Shown here: positions 1 to 13,073 of the stretch, piece after piece
Position numbering within the stretch: the stretch's first letter is position 1
Layout of the letters: each line of letters starts with the position of its first letter
DNA from: Syngnathus acus
Lineage: Eukaryota > Chordata > Actinopteri > Syngnathiformes > Syngnathidae
Assembly: GCF_901709675.1 (NCBI RefSeq)
Contig: NC_051104.1
Location: 6,929,501-6,993,500, forward strand
Length of the DNA stretch: 64,000 nt
Direction: 5' to 3'
Translations under genes and position numbers: made by a program
The notes under the pieces: generated by a model
Told to the model about the DNA's origin: nothing
What the model saw: the letters and a program-made list of their open reading frames with translations, nothing else
Database searches by the model: none

Positions 1-3000
1 ACTCTCTAATCCCTGTAATGAGTCCAAAGATGCTTATTTATGCTGGAGTTAACCTCCACCAGTGAGCCCAGCCCGGGGCGAAACGCACCCCAGCTGAGTG
101 AAGCCTTTCCTGGCTGACGAGAGGAGAAGGAGGGTTTTGGTTGGGGGAGGAGGAGAGAGGGGCTGCTCCCTCCCATCTCTCCTTCCTCCCATTTTACACT
201 CTGATCGCTGGGGTTTAATTGCCGATTGCTAAAAGCATCAATCATGGCTGCAACGATCAAAAACCTACGATAACACGATCTAATGAGAATTATGTTCAAA
301 TAGTTGCGCAAAATGCTACTTTCATAAATATAATAACAGCAGTACAAAATACTTTTTACATTAGCGGTCTGTAATGTTAAAAAAAAAAATCAAGTCCTCA
401 ATTTGACTTTCTCAAATGAAACCCAAAACAAAAGCTGTTTTTTTTTTTAAATTAATCTCTTTTTTTATGCTACAACAGCAGGGTACCACTGATGACAACG
501 AGGAAAAACGTGATAACGACCATCCAACTGACCGTGAAACTTGATGGCACACGGAAAAGCAATCAACAGTTACGCAACTTCAAACTCCTCTGTACACTCT
601 TATGGATGCAGCATAGTTTGAATCACACATAAAGATGACTCACCCCTGCTACTTTCCCATCTGTCACTCATCACCATAAACACTGAGTACTTTTTTTTTT
701 TTTCCTGTCTTGCACAAATGTTAAAAATCAAGAAGACTCACCAGGCCAGGTTAGCGGAGAAGGTAGCTTTATCCAGCATGGTGTTGTTCTTCATGACCAG
801 GAACTGTCAGATGCTCAGGGGATTGTGAACAACCATGTTATGTTCCTCTTCTTATGCTCTGAATGAAACAAAACCCAAAGGATCTCTTCATAGATGTATT
901 GCTTGAACGTCTGGCCGACATTAACAGCGGCAAACTCCTAGGCTGTAGTACTAGTTTGAAATATATCATTTGTGACACCAGTCCTGGATCCGTTCTGACA
1001 TACCCGGTATGTAAAACTATCATTCTGTGGACACTTGGAAAATCCCCCGCCCTCCACTTGGGACATTTTGACTAATGAAGCCTGTCGTAATGCGCATAAA
1101 GGCAAAGCCAGGAGCAGCTGGTTGTCAATATTTTATGCACTACATTACATTCATGTACTTCAAGTCCCAGAAAGAGAGATGAGGGATGCATATATGATCG
1201 CCGTTAATGCCACCGGGACATGTACATTGTCTTAACATTCCATGAGCCTTACATCATAAACCTTTTTTTTTTTCCAGATATTATTCTACAACTCTTAATA
1301 GAGGTCCCTCCAGTACCCGGGAAAGATAAAGTCAAAGGAGTATATAAAAGTCAATTAATTGAGTGAGAGTATGGATTGAATTAGCCACGTGTTAGAAAAA
1401 AAAAAAAAAGGCTCCGGACTTAGCTAGGTATAGCGAAGGCCGCCGCGTTAAGCCTATCTGTCTTTGGATCTTTTCTAATTCACAGGCTCCGTGTGGAGAA
1501 GCAAAGGAGGAAGAAGCCCCCCCATTCCCGGCGGCTATGCAAAGCAATCTGCACATTCACACGTAGCCATTTAGGGAGCAAATTGGCCATGTGCCCCCAC
1601 TGACGAAGGTTTTAAGAGAAAGGGAATTATAGGGCATTGAATCCCTAACTAGATCTCCTTCTTTGATGAGCCTCTTTATCCGCATGTACCTCATCTCCAT
1701 TTCTTTCATGTGAGTCACTGATTTTCCTGATTAAATAGTTTTAAAGACAGAGAAGAATCTCTCCCTTTCTTGAGTAACATGTACTGTTTTTTTGTGGATT
1801 TAAATCATTGAAAATGTGTAAGCAAACTAATGATTACAATACAAATAAAATCATCACATTTAAGATATGATTTGGCAGCAATTCTGAGAGTTTTTGACAG
1901 TTTTTCGTCTTGTCTAAAATGTCAATAGCGGTGCTCATGTTTCATCTGCTCAATAAAAGACAAGCTGAAAATAAAACAGGAAAAACATTCCTCCGAGGTA
2001 GTTAAATCCTAGGTGTGCTGGAGAGTTCAGAGCTGGGAGAGTTCTCTGCACACCTGCCGGGCTTTGGATACCACCGGGCCCAATTATCGTAGTCTTCCTC
2101 CTCCTCTTAAGCACCTCTTCAGTCTAACAGGTCAGGGGGACAATCAATCACACCCAAAATAAGGAAGTCATTTCCTCAGCTTCCATGCTGTGCTTGCATC
2201 TCTGACCTTGAGGAAGGAGCCTCATATTTGGCCTTATGGAATTTAGCCTACGCTAGAATTAGCTTCATTTTGGTTTTGTTATTTAATGTTGTGGCGGATG
2301 AGACAACATGTATGAGGAAAGCAAATGGAATAACTTGATAGAATTGTCTGATGTTTGCTTTGGGGACTTACCGGGTGCAGTAGATATGTCAGATATTGTG
2401 GCTTCTAAAAGTCTGACAAGCTCAGATGAAAAATAATGTTTGATCATGTGTTAACACCACAGTTTGGATCTGGCAGCTTGAGGCGTTTAAACACGAGTAA
2501 AAATATACACTGTTTGAGTTCAAGTAAGGACATGTTGACATTTCCTGATTTTTTTGTTTTTTAATTTAATTGTACTGTATTTTCATTTTTTAAATAAAAA
2601 GTAAACAAAGTAAAATGCTCCCTTTTGTAATTTTAAAATTTTCATAAGAAATAGTCTTTGCATTTACATTTTTTTATCCTGCTATCCGCTTATTCTGTAA
2701 TTCAATTGCATTGTTCATCTATTTGTAGGTTACTAAATAAACAAAACCTTTGAAATAATGGTTAAACAATGGATATACTCACAGGAGTTGTGTCCTGCAC
2801 GCTGGCTTAGAATCTCTCTTCTAGGCCAAGTCAGATCTTTGCCTGCAGGTGTCTTGCAGCAACCAAACGAGCAATAATCTGCACACATGCTTCCAGATGT
2901 CCCAGTGAATTTCCTGTGACTTAAGGCACCAGCTGAGCTCTTTGAAACTCCTGATAACTTCTGCAAATGTGATTCAACCTCTATTTGTTCAGGAATGTGC

Positions 3001-6000
3001 TGCACGGCTCGAAATTCCTTTTTGCCCTCAAAGACGTATAAATGATGGCATCTGGGTGGATCGAGCACCTGCTTACCTGATCTATCCTTCATGTAGTCAC
3101 ATGCACTTTTTAATTGGAGGTAGAACGACTGTGTTTTCATTTGGGGAAAATAAAGTTAGTAATCACTATTTACTCATATGTCAAATGAATTGTCCATATT
3201 GAAATAAATTGAAATGGCAATCTGTTCCAGCCCCTCCCAAAACATTTTTTTTAATTAAATAAATATAGCACGAAATGAACCTGGAGTAAGATTGGTTGGA
3301 ATTCATCTTGCAACTGCATTCTGGCAAAAAAAAAAAATACTGTACGTAGCAAATAATAGTCAGTTATTGTTAGAGACAAGCAAGCACAACTTTTGATGTC
3401 ATCACCCCAAACTAACACCGCAAACTCATTGTCTGAAATGTAGTTTCCCCTTGCCAAGCTGCAAGAGGTTTCTACATCCACAAGGAGCCACACAGCATCT
3501 GCGCACGTCCACAGTGCTCTGCCTCAAAGTTGAAAAAAAAACAACTATGGTATCTGCAATTCAGAACACATTTTTCTATCAGACAGGAGATATATTGCTG
3601 ACTAAGTATTGTCAGATGTTGGCAAATTCCACATATTTTTCATATCCGGCTCTTTGAAACGTGGGGGCCGCCGCTTCAAGACTCAAAGCACATCATCAAC
3701 AAAGATGCTGCTTGACCTCGGGTGCAGAAATGCGCCAAATAACCATTCTGTTTTCTCCCCAAATAGTTCGACCAATATAAATGCAATATCACAGGCTATA
3801 AATCATTTAGGATTTCATTTGAGAAAACACATTTATTTGTGGGGGTGTGCTCATCAATAAAGCTGGCCCATACAAACTTTTATTTATATATTCATACATT
3901 CAATAGATTCAGTTTATTCATTTATTCACTCATTCACAAGGCCCGTGTGTGTGTGTGTGTGCGTGTGTGTGTGCGTGTTGACCTGCGGTGTAACCGTACT
4001 ATGCTGCGGGCTAGTGCACTTCCCCAGGGGGCTCTCATCTTTTACTGAGCCCTGACAGAAGATGGAGGCTGGGAGAGGGGGTCCGCTGCATTAAAAAGCC
4101 TTTACCTAGCTCTGATTTATCACCTCATGCCTCACACACACACACATGCGCCATCCTCGCGCCATCTCACCGTTCCTCGCCTCAGCTCGGCTTTCAAACA
4201 CACACACAACGCACGTTCACAAACCATTTAAGATGGCCGCCTCGGAGACAAGGGTAGGGGGAGCCAACCCGTGGCTGCACTGTACCGCAGTGGTGATTTT
4301 GCATTTGAATAGCAGCCGCCCCTAACCTTACCTATACGCCCACACTTGATGATTTGGGTGAATAGCGGGTTGCATGATCGGCAGCTACGGCACATCAACA
4401 CAGAAATGAAACAATTCAAATCAACAAATGGCGAAGGACAGTCACTGAAATGTTCTTGAGATGAAGCTACAAGCACTACAAAAGGTGCACTCGTGTCCAT
4501 AATGACAACGCGGCTCTTTGTCCTTGAGAAGGTTCAAGACTTGTTAATAATATTCATTCATCTATACGGCTCGAATATATTTGCGCCACTGCTGCTTCGG
4601 TTATTGCCTCGGCGTTGAGAAAAGGAATAAATGAAGGAGAAAAGCAAAGAAACACCAAATGGGTTTGAACTCAATGTTATTCGATAAAAGCTAGTCATTT
4701 AGAGTATCTTTTAATTATCATTCAGTTCTGAAGCGTTGGAGAAGATAGACTGACATTTATTCAAATGCCCCAAAGTGTTTATTCCTCGCATGTCATTGAT
4801 AAAGACATTTATGTGACATTTGTAGGAGATCAATAATTTGGTGCATTTACTTCATGCATCCATGCTGAGGGCTGACACCCGCAAAACCACATAAACATTT
4901 ATGGGCATGCTGCAAAGCGCCAAGGTGGATCGCTCAGAACATTATTGTAAAATGAATCTAAGTCTTTCTAAGTCTTGTATAGTGAATGCTAGTAAAGTCA
5001 ACCGCCCAGAAAAAAAAAAAAAAATTCTCAAACTCACCTAGTCGCAGATTGTTTTTATTCTGTTCTCTTTCATTTGCGCAAAAAATCTCAAATCTTACTT
5101 AATATTGATGCTGACCAGTTATTTATAAAAGCAATCCCATTTTTTTCCCCCTGTAATCTTGTGTGTAGCCTACAGAGAAAATGGAGAATGAGAACGAGCG
5201 CTGGCGTAGCTTTTGCCTCAAAACCATATTTCATTGTTGGGAACGCTACAATCTAGATTACATCTCTGCGGCTTAAAAGTGTACTTTCCTATAAACAGCA
5301 ATCTACAGCTCATAAAAATTCGCTCTGCTTCAGCATAAACACTCCCCTTGTCCTCTCACCCCTTTGCATGTGTGCGTGTGTTTGTATGTGCACGCATACA
5401 TACATTTGGCCGTATGGCATAAACAATCTTCTTCTCCCGTCAGTAGCGCAGAGTGATCCATCAGCTTCCCCACGGAAAACCAATTTCACTGGAGATGTTC
5501 ACTTTTTCACCCACACGCACGCACATACACGGAGAGAAGGAAATGAAAGTGAAAGCAGATGGAGACATGATGGTGAATTGAAAAAGAAAGCCAGTCGGGA
5601 AAAGCAGAATACGGATGAGTCGCCTTGCTGTGTTTAATAGGATGCGCCGTTATTCGCTGTCTCATCAGTTCAACGCCGAAAATGTTCATCTGTGGCCGTG
5701 GAAAGGTTTTATGTGACCGCTCACATTGAGGCAAGTGTTTCAGATGCTACACTTGTTTGGAATGGAAAAACAAAAGAGAGAAAAAACATTTCTGATTGAG
5801 TTTTGCGCCAGGCCCTGCAATGTCACCATTATTACAAGCGTGATTAAATGCGCAACATATTTGTCTCCTCGCTTAAATGTGTTTTGCTGTCTTGTTTGGG
5901 TGTCGAGTGGCGTCCTTGCATGTGTTTTGGCAGTGCATACATGCAAGCCGACCCAAAGTCAGACAGAAAGATTGTATGCATACAAAGAGTGGCTGGCTCG

Positions 6001-9000
6001 CAGGTTAATGGGCTTAACATCAAAACAAGACAAGAATGCCAGTGTCATTTTATTTTGTCAAGGAGCTGCATTGCCGTTAATGACTGCCAGGCCTTTCAAG
6101 TGCCATCTCAGTCTGTTAGAATTTGAAGATGACTTTGAAGAGCTTTTTTTTGTTATATATTTTTTTTTTGTAGGACAAATGCAAATTAAAAAGCATTAGG
6201 CTCCATTCATTTGCGGTCATGGGCATATAGGCCACTTTTGGTCTGAGGGCCACTTAAGGCTGCCTTATTTCTTCAAATGACCTTGAAATCAAAGAAAGAG
6301 CGAGTTTTAATGATTTAGAGGGCTCTTAAAGGCTCGGCGAGAACGGCGAGACACGGCCTCATTAAAATTTTCATTTAAGCATTAAAAAAGCTTTTTGGTA
6401 CAAATGTTCCTGCCAAGATGCCGAGTTGATACGCAGACGAAACCGTAAGAATGGCCCGCGTCAATGCATCTATTCGGCTCTTCATCAAAGATTCTATGAA
6501 TAACAAGACATGCGTTTGGCTACTTGTGTTTTGGGGAGTGGGTGTGTATGTGTGTGAGTGATAAACGACCAGTTGTGGAGAACCGTGATTGGGTGCAGGC
6601 TCTGTGAATGACCTGGGGAATGCATAGTGTCTCTTTATATTTAGCTTCTATTTCTTCACCGGCTGCTCTTTTGTTGTGCCTGGCATCATTTCAGTTTGGG
6701 TGTGTGCCTTTGGCGATGTGCAAAGACTAACTTAACATGTGCCATCGCCATTTAACATTCCTGGACATTCCCTTTTCCGAATTGCTCCGAGGGTTCAAAA
6801 CCACCTGATATTCAAGTGACATCACACTGGACGGTCGTAAAAATACAGCGAGACAAAGGTGAGACAAAGTGTTAGCTCCCTTGCAACAGATGTAAAATAT
6901 GTCAGATATTTTTCAGATTTGCTCGCATCTCCAGCCTCTCCACAACTTCATGTCGTCTTGTGTGTTTAGCTATTTACAGCCCTGACAATCAAAAACAACA
7001 ACAACAAACTACACAGCACCCTTTGTGTCTCAAGCTAAAAAACAGGAAATCAGGCTTTTGTCCGCTGGAGATGGCATCAAAAAAAAACACCTTGTTTCAT
7101 GTGTCTTAAGCAATCCCATCTTGACGCCTTCACGTGTTCCCCATGTGGGGCTGTGACGCTCCTCACAACACGTTGGGAAACGGCACGGAAGTCCCAGCGG
7201 GCAGCCATAACACGCTCATTTGTCGACATAGCTCTGCCGCACGGAGCCCCTGTTTGATTCCTCTCAGGTCGCCCCTCTACTTTCTCTCTCTCTTTCTCTC
7301 ACTTCACTTCTATCACCTGCTCATTTTGCTGTCTGTAGCGCCTATTTTCTTTCTTCCTCTCTGTCATTCTGTCTGTTGGCCTGTCTGTCTCCGTTTACTC
7401 CTCACGGGCCTCTTCTCACACCTCCTCCTTCGCTTTCACTTCAAAATACGTGCTAGTCGTCTGTGTGGAAAAATACCAGCGGTGATTGCATCTTGTAAAG
7501 CACATTGCAACAATGAGGCTGTGCGGGTCTGAAACGAAATCTTTTTTTTCCACCTGTCGATTTTTTTCAAGTTTGTGCTTCATGAATGAGAATAAGTAGG
7601 CCAAAAATAGGCACATAAACTGGGACAAAATGTACTAAGACCTCCTGTCCTTGCTCATGCACTATAAAAGCAATGGACGGCACTAAGTTGAACGTCAACA
7701 ACAACCAAAAAACAGTGAAGCGACAATGTACCTTTTAGCCGCAAAGAAACCCTGCAGATTGCATATTGGAGCACAGCCCCCACCAAAGAAGCCATAAATA
7801 ATAATAAAGAAAAAACATTCTGTGTCGCGCAGGTGAGCACAAGGGGTTTCCAGATTCCTCTGTGTAAAATGGTAGATGCATTGCAGGTGCTGGGGATGTA
7901 TTTTGAATACAAGCCAGGTGGTGGTGGAGTTATTGATGGTATCTTCTTTTAATCACCATCCCCTTGCCGAATTTGGGCTCACGTTTTAGTGGGTTTTAAA
8001 TAAAGCTCCCCGAGACTGCAGGTAGGGGGAATAATGATAATAATAAGGGCAGAGAGAGACTTGAAATGTTTTAAAAGAATGTGGCCTGCAAAAGAACTTC
8101 TGCAAAGATAATGAAAACTCAAATATATCAGATGCAAGGCGTTTCTAACGTCAATTTGATTGATCCAATTCTTGTGTCGAAATCAAGGCTTTGAGGCAAC
8201 GAGATAATTAGCAACAAACTTCAGCCTGAGCAGTTTTATGAGCACATGAAACAAGGACAAAGCCTTTTAAAAAAGAAAACGAAAAGAAGACATGAAAAAC
8301 GTATGGATCTGCACCTGACTGTCGCGATGCTTTGTTTAATTAATGAACTTCTGAACTACAGGGGGTCTTCAGCTTATGCAAGGAATAAAAAGTAACACCA
8401 ACGTAACCTGATTTTGTACGTCGGCGTTAAAGTCATTCAAAGTTTTAATGCAAATATGTATTGCAGTCCAGAGAAACAGCTAAAATGAGAATGCACTTCA
8501 AAGCCAACATATAAAAACAGCACAAAATCAACATTCCAAGCTGGACTTAAATGATCCTCACCTTTCTACCGTTCCTCCATTCTCTGTTCTGGCCGACTAA
8601 GACTCAGCCAAAGGTGTGTATGTGAAACAGACTAAATATGTGATGATGAGCTGTTTATCCTTGTTAAATCCTGACAACATAGCAACGCCAATACACAAGT
8701 GGCCTCAGATGTGATGCTAGTCAATATCTATTGACAGGCAAATCAGCGTTGTTGTTCTTTGGTTCCGTCATTGTCCGGGCCTGATGCGTGTTGGGCTAAA
8801 CTGAGAGTAAATGTGATTGGATTTTCAGTCTCTGTCATTAAATTCCCATGCGGGGAATACTAATTCCAGTATTTAGTGTGGTGATGCTAGGGCTTGCTTT
8901 CATCTTAAACTGATTCCAGTCTAATTAGATTGGCCATGTGGGGGGCGCTGGATGTATCCGTCTGGACTAATCCCTGCCTCTCTGTCCCAAACATTGTATT

Positions 9001-10435
9001 ATCCAGAGAAAATCCATTGGCTGCAGGCTATTCAAAGCCAGATCAGCCTCTGCACTGTATCACGGAGAGAGCCGAGAAGGGCGCACCATGCAGCGAGGGT
9101 GGAACCTAATGGTCATGAGTGATGTATTGCTTGCAGAAAAAGCCCTTTGACAATTTACATTGGAAGCAACACGCACACATTTCAGACTGATAGTTATATA
9201 CGGCATTTCCAAAACAACGCGACTGGTGTCGAATGTCTCCTTGGTTATCTACATGGCAAAGCAGGTGCTATTTACAAGTTAGTTAAGCCAATAACAAATG
9301 ATTGATTGGGTCAAGCATCTTTTTCATTCCAACATGTGAGAATAATCAGATACACATGACAAAAATAAACGCGCGCTAACGTTAGGGAACCCTGACACTG
9401 CAGTATTGCACACCAGGGTCGGCAGCTGTTGTTTTTTCTTGCCCTCCTCAGCCCTTATTTGGTAAATACAGGAGAGACTCGTTCTCATCTGTTGTTATTA
9501 GCGTGTCTCATTCTGACCGATACATTTCATGCAATGCGGCTTAAGGTCTTCCGAGGCAGTACCTCGCGACACAAAAGCAGCATGGGACTCGCTTTTCTAT
9601 ATATTTCCAACTATTTAAGTGTATATGGTGTTCTTCACTGTCTGTGATTTAATGGCAGACCACAGTGAACACAGTGTACAGGGGTCCTTCTTTAAGGAGT
9701 CTGAGAAGGCCAGAAACATTGAAAGGCCTTGAGCCATTGTTCTCCACAAAGGTCAAATGCAATTCAATCCCATAATATAGCAGGGGGGAGCCCTACCTTA
9801 GCAACCGCTTGCACTTGAAGAGTGGGCAACGGGAAAGGACCATTCAGTAAAACGCTTACCCGCTGTGAGCTGAGCACATTTATCAAGGGCGACCAGTGAA
9901 GTCAGAAGGGAGCAAAAAAAAAATAAAATAAAGCTTTAACACGTCATGACTACTTCTCCACAGAACCAAGCGTGTTAGCTACGAACAATAGAGGGCACAA
10001 GTCATTCTTGCTAGAGTGCAAAGATCCACTTCAGTTTTTCTGCCCTTCCATCCATCCATCCATCCATCCATCCATCCATCCATCCATCCATCCATCCATC
10101 CATCCATCCATCCATCCATCCCCAAGAATCAAACTTATTGTCATTGATACCTCGACGTCCAAAAAAAGAACCTGAGAGATAAAAGTGGTTTGCAGATACA
10201 GTTTTTAATGTATCACAACAATGAGCAACAAACATACTTGATGAACTATTTCCAGAAGTTGTTCAAATACCATCTACAATAAACGTCATTTCAACTATGA
10301 CAACAGGTCTGTGACAAATTAAAAAATAAAATAAAAGGTTCCACAACCATGTTATTACCGTGATACGGTACAGTTGAGACCTCAAACAGTACAGTAACAA
10401 AAACTAATGCGACTACTCTCTATATATAAAACATC
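1..10435. other. Intergenic region downstream of zfhx4; no gene seen
   Basis: No reading frame here resembles a protein family, and the longer frames are chance. Visible content includes poly-T and poly-A runs (for example 690-701, 5010-5024), TG/CA clusters (3945-3978, 4134-4145), an ATTC-rich stretch (3890-3937) and the TCCA array at 10047-10121. Several non-repetitive blocks (about 180-310, 6220-6500, 8750-9120) have the moderate-GC, homeodomain-site-rich look of regulatory DNA, but no conservation can be shown from one sequence. Confidence 0.6.
10047..10121. repeat. TCCA tetranucleotide microsatellite (about 18-19 copies)
   Basis: There is an uninterrupted TCCA/ATCC array on the + strand, just beyond the inferred zfhx4 transcript end. 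It is open in several frames and creates spurious peptides of repeated His-Pro-Ser-Ile. It should be length-variable. Confidence 0.97.
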
Positions 10436-10454
10436 AATAACATTTTTGGTTTAG

Positions 10455-10460
10455 TTTATT
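10455..10460 (-). promoter_or_regulatory. zfhx4: Candidate polyadenylation signal AATAAA for zfhx4
   Basis: Reading the minus strand, AATAAA occurs here, about 2.6 kb after the stop codon. It is the first exact copy I found in that interval. Sequence downstream on the minus strand is T- and GT-rich (gttattgatgtttta). Cleavage would fall roughly at 10430-10445. Confidence 0.55.
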
Positions 10461-10729
10461 TAAAGTTTTAGCCGTAGGGGCTTCTTCTTAATAAAACCTC
10501 AGGGTGCATTTCCTATGTTACCCAGATGTTGAAGAGTACATATTGAGTAGGATATGATTGCGCCATGAAAATCCCTTTGACATCCAGAAGAACAATTCCA
10601 ATTTTCAACCTTTTGAAGGCTGTCCTCATAAACATGACACAATCCGTCCCCTTTTTTTTTTTTTCTTTTTTTTGTTTTTTTTTTAAAGTTCATTTTTTTC
10701 ATTTTTGGCTGCTGTGCAGTTGCAATAAC

Positions 10730-10737
10730 TATGTACA
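10730..10737 (-). promoter_or_regulatory. Pumilio response element match (UGUACAUA) in 3' UTR
   Basis: This is a second exact TGTACATA on the transcript strand, about 580 bases distal to the first. It would be lost from a transcript ending at the ATTAAA near 11149. Confidence 0.35.
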
Positions 10738-11148
10738 GTTGCTGTTGGACCATCCGTTTTGTTGGTTTGTTAGCTTTTACCAGTCCTTGGTGTGGAAAGC
10801 GTCCTGTCTGAGATGCTAGCATCTTAGCACGCGATGCCAGCAAGCGACAAGTTCAGTCTTAAAATGCTGAGCCACCGAGTGGGGGAAGGCAAAAAGCCAA
10901 GTTGTGAAAGCCTTTGGAATCAGGACAGTCGCTCGTGTTTGTACAATGGCAAAATTGCACCTTGGGAGGCCAGAATGTCTCTTAGGAACCACACAATCGA
11001 AAAGTGTCTTCAGGATTAAAGAAACTGATAAAATACTAAAAATCCAAATGGACAAAAAGCTCACACAGAAAATCAAAAACGGACATTTGCTTTAAAACTT
11101 TGGGAAAGAACACCTTTAGAATAAAACATAAGAGGAAATGTTACTTGA

Positions 11149-11154
11149 TTTAAT
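11149..11154 (-). promoter_or_regulatory. zfhx4: Alternative polyadenylation hexamer ATTAAA
   Basis: The minus strand reads ATTAAA here, the commonest variant of the canonical hexamer, within the inferred 3' UTR and about 1.9 kb after the stop. It could produce a shorter transcript that lacks the Pumilio-type site at 10737-10730 but keeps the context around 11317-11310 only partly. This is weak evidence on its own. Confidence 0.25.
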
Positions 11155-11309
11155 TGTTTGAAACAATAACTAAGCATGATTTGATTTAACCTGTCAAACA
11201 GTTGCATTACATGCTACTTGCTCATCTCAGAATAGGAAATACCAAAAAGCAATACATTTTTGCATTTCTTCATATTAATAAATTTGTACCATGCACAGCC
11301 AACTATGAA

Positions 11310-11317
11310 TATGTACA
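11310..11317 (-). promoter_or_regulatory. Pumilio response element match (UGUACAUA) in 3' UTR
   Basis: The transcript strand reads TGTACATA, an exact fit to the Pumilio consensus UGUANAUA, in an AT-rich context. A chance occurrence in 2.6 kb of AT-rich DNA is possible, so function is unproven. Confidence 0.35.
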
Positions 11318-13073
11318 ACAGCTTTGCTCTTTTTGTTCACAAGCCTTTTTCTTTCATACAAATAGCCTTCTGTTACTTTGGAATGAATCACATCGTTTCA
11401 AAGACCAAACCAGAAAGTGATTCTTAAAAACAACAGAACAAAACAAAAGAAACTCAACACCTTTTGACAGATTCACATTCTTAGTTCCACAGCAAAATGA
11501 ACAACGTAACGTAACAAAATTAGCAGAAGCAAATTAATTTATGGATCAGTATTTTGTCTGGTAGAAGTTTTGAGCGAAATAATGGCAGGCAAAATACAAT
11601 GACACAGTAGCAGCAAAACGTTTGTAAGTTAATACTTTGCAATGTTGAAATTCTTTCGTTCAATGCAGATGATCACAAGTGCCCAGAGAATTGATGGGAG
11701 GATGTCCACCTATGGACTGACTAGCAGTACGTAGGTGTAACACTGTTTTCAGTCCTACAAGTACATGAAATTGTTGAAGTATACAACACAAATGCTGTGT
11801 TTTTTAAAGCAGCATATTTGCAAACAAATGATCATACCTTTTTTTGTGTGTGGTTTTTTTTTTTTTTTTTAGAACATCGTGACCAACTTGTACCTTTTCA
11901 GTTTCAAGTATACAGTACTGCTTTCGTGGATGCACCAATTGTTAAATAGATTGTTAGGCGTCAATCCTGTTAGACATATGGACCAATATGCTGCTGCAAT
12001 CGACACAAATAATAATTAAAACACATACATACAAACATACAAAACAAACAAACAAAAACATCTCTATTAAATTAACAAATGGCCTACTTGTATGATAAAA
12101 TGACAAATAAAAACGAAATAAGTGCACTATAGTCCAGACACAAGCAGGTACCGTAACAGTACAGCAATTCACCAGAAAAAAAAACAAAAAAACGGTTCTA
12201 TTCACATGATCAGAGAGTCTATCAAAACTAGAGTTATTACCTCTTCAGAAAAGGGTGTGAGCAGAGGTACAAGTGAGAAGGTTGGCACAGATTAATTAGT
12301 ATAGAGTACAATAACAAAAGAAAAGGGGGTGGGGGGGGGGGGGCAAGGAAATAGTTACAGCTTGTATTAAAAACTGGGGTCATCATACACATTTACTTCA
12401 CCATCCTAAATTCCCTCAATGGCAAAAGCACACCACCGTCTTTGTAGGGCACAACTAAAAGAATATGCACATCGTCCATTGTAACAGTTATATTGTCTCT
12501 TGGTACTCTATACACACCAAGGAAATGCGTCCGATAAAGCTTGACATGTTTTGGTTATAAGCCAAGTGTACCCAGGCTTGCTGCTTTAACAAATGAGAAA
12601 TGTTATGTTATCTGACCTGAGAATTTAAAGCTACTGAATTACACCTATCTAAAAACTAAGAGAGATTCTCTTTGAGGGTTCTGGATCGTCATCCCATACA
12701 GTACATGCTAGCATTTGGAAAACAATCCAGCTGAGGTGCAATTTGCTATCATGAGAGTTTTTGGCTTGAAACAAGGACCCCCTCCCCCTCCATTGAGGGA
12801 GCCTGTGGAAATTTTTTTTTCCTACTCCATGGTTTTGTATACAATATAAGCTCAGTCAAGCATCTGCAACAGTTCTGTCCATAACAAAACAAAAAAAAAA
12901 AACAAAAAAAAAAACATCAATCAATATCTTGCCAGCATATCAATATGGGAAAAACAATCCTGAGTCAATCATTTGGTACTGAATTTTTTTTGGGTTAAGA
13001 GAAACTTTGGAACTGCAGTTTTAAAAAGTCTTCTTATTTTTTTTCTTTAAGCAAGGGATCCTTTTTGTCACTC

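Larger units (their letters stand above)
10436..13073 (-). other. zfhx4: zfhx4 3' UTR (inferred, about 2.6 kb)
   Basis: From the TAG at 13074 the minus-strand sequence is AT-rich, with no reading frame resembling a protein and no splice signal needed. The first canonical AATAAA met on the minus strand is at 10460-10455, followed by T/GT-rich sequence suitable for cleavage. Homopolymer tracts lie inside, including C13 on the transcript strand (12343-12331) and long A/T runs. Two UGUACAUA octamers are present. The end coordinate is an inference; an ATTAAA at 11154-11149 could give a shorter form. Confidence 0.6.

Noticed and set aside
2660-2705. Possible second copy of the repeat relic seen at 21640 (tatcctgctatccgcttattctg)
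   Set aside because: The similarity covers only about 20 bases and the flanks do not continue the match.
5726-6199. 157-codon + strand open frame downstream of zfhx4
   Set aside because: It has no similarity to a known family and ends in a poly-Phe stretch made by T runs. It is probably chance.
10047-10121. Regular short repeat that might suggest a CRISPR array
   Set aside because: It is a pure tetranucleotide microsatellite with no spacers, in a vertebrate genome.
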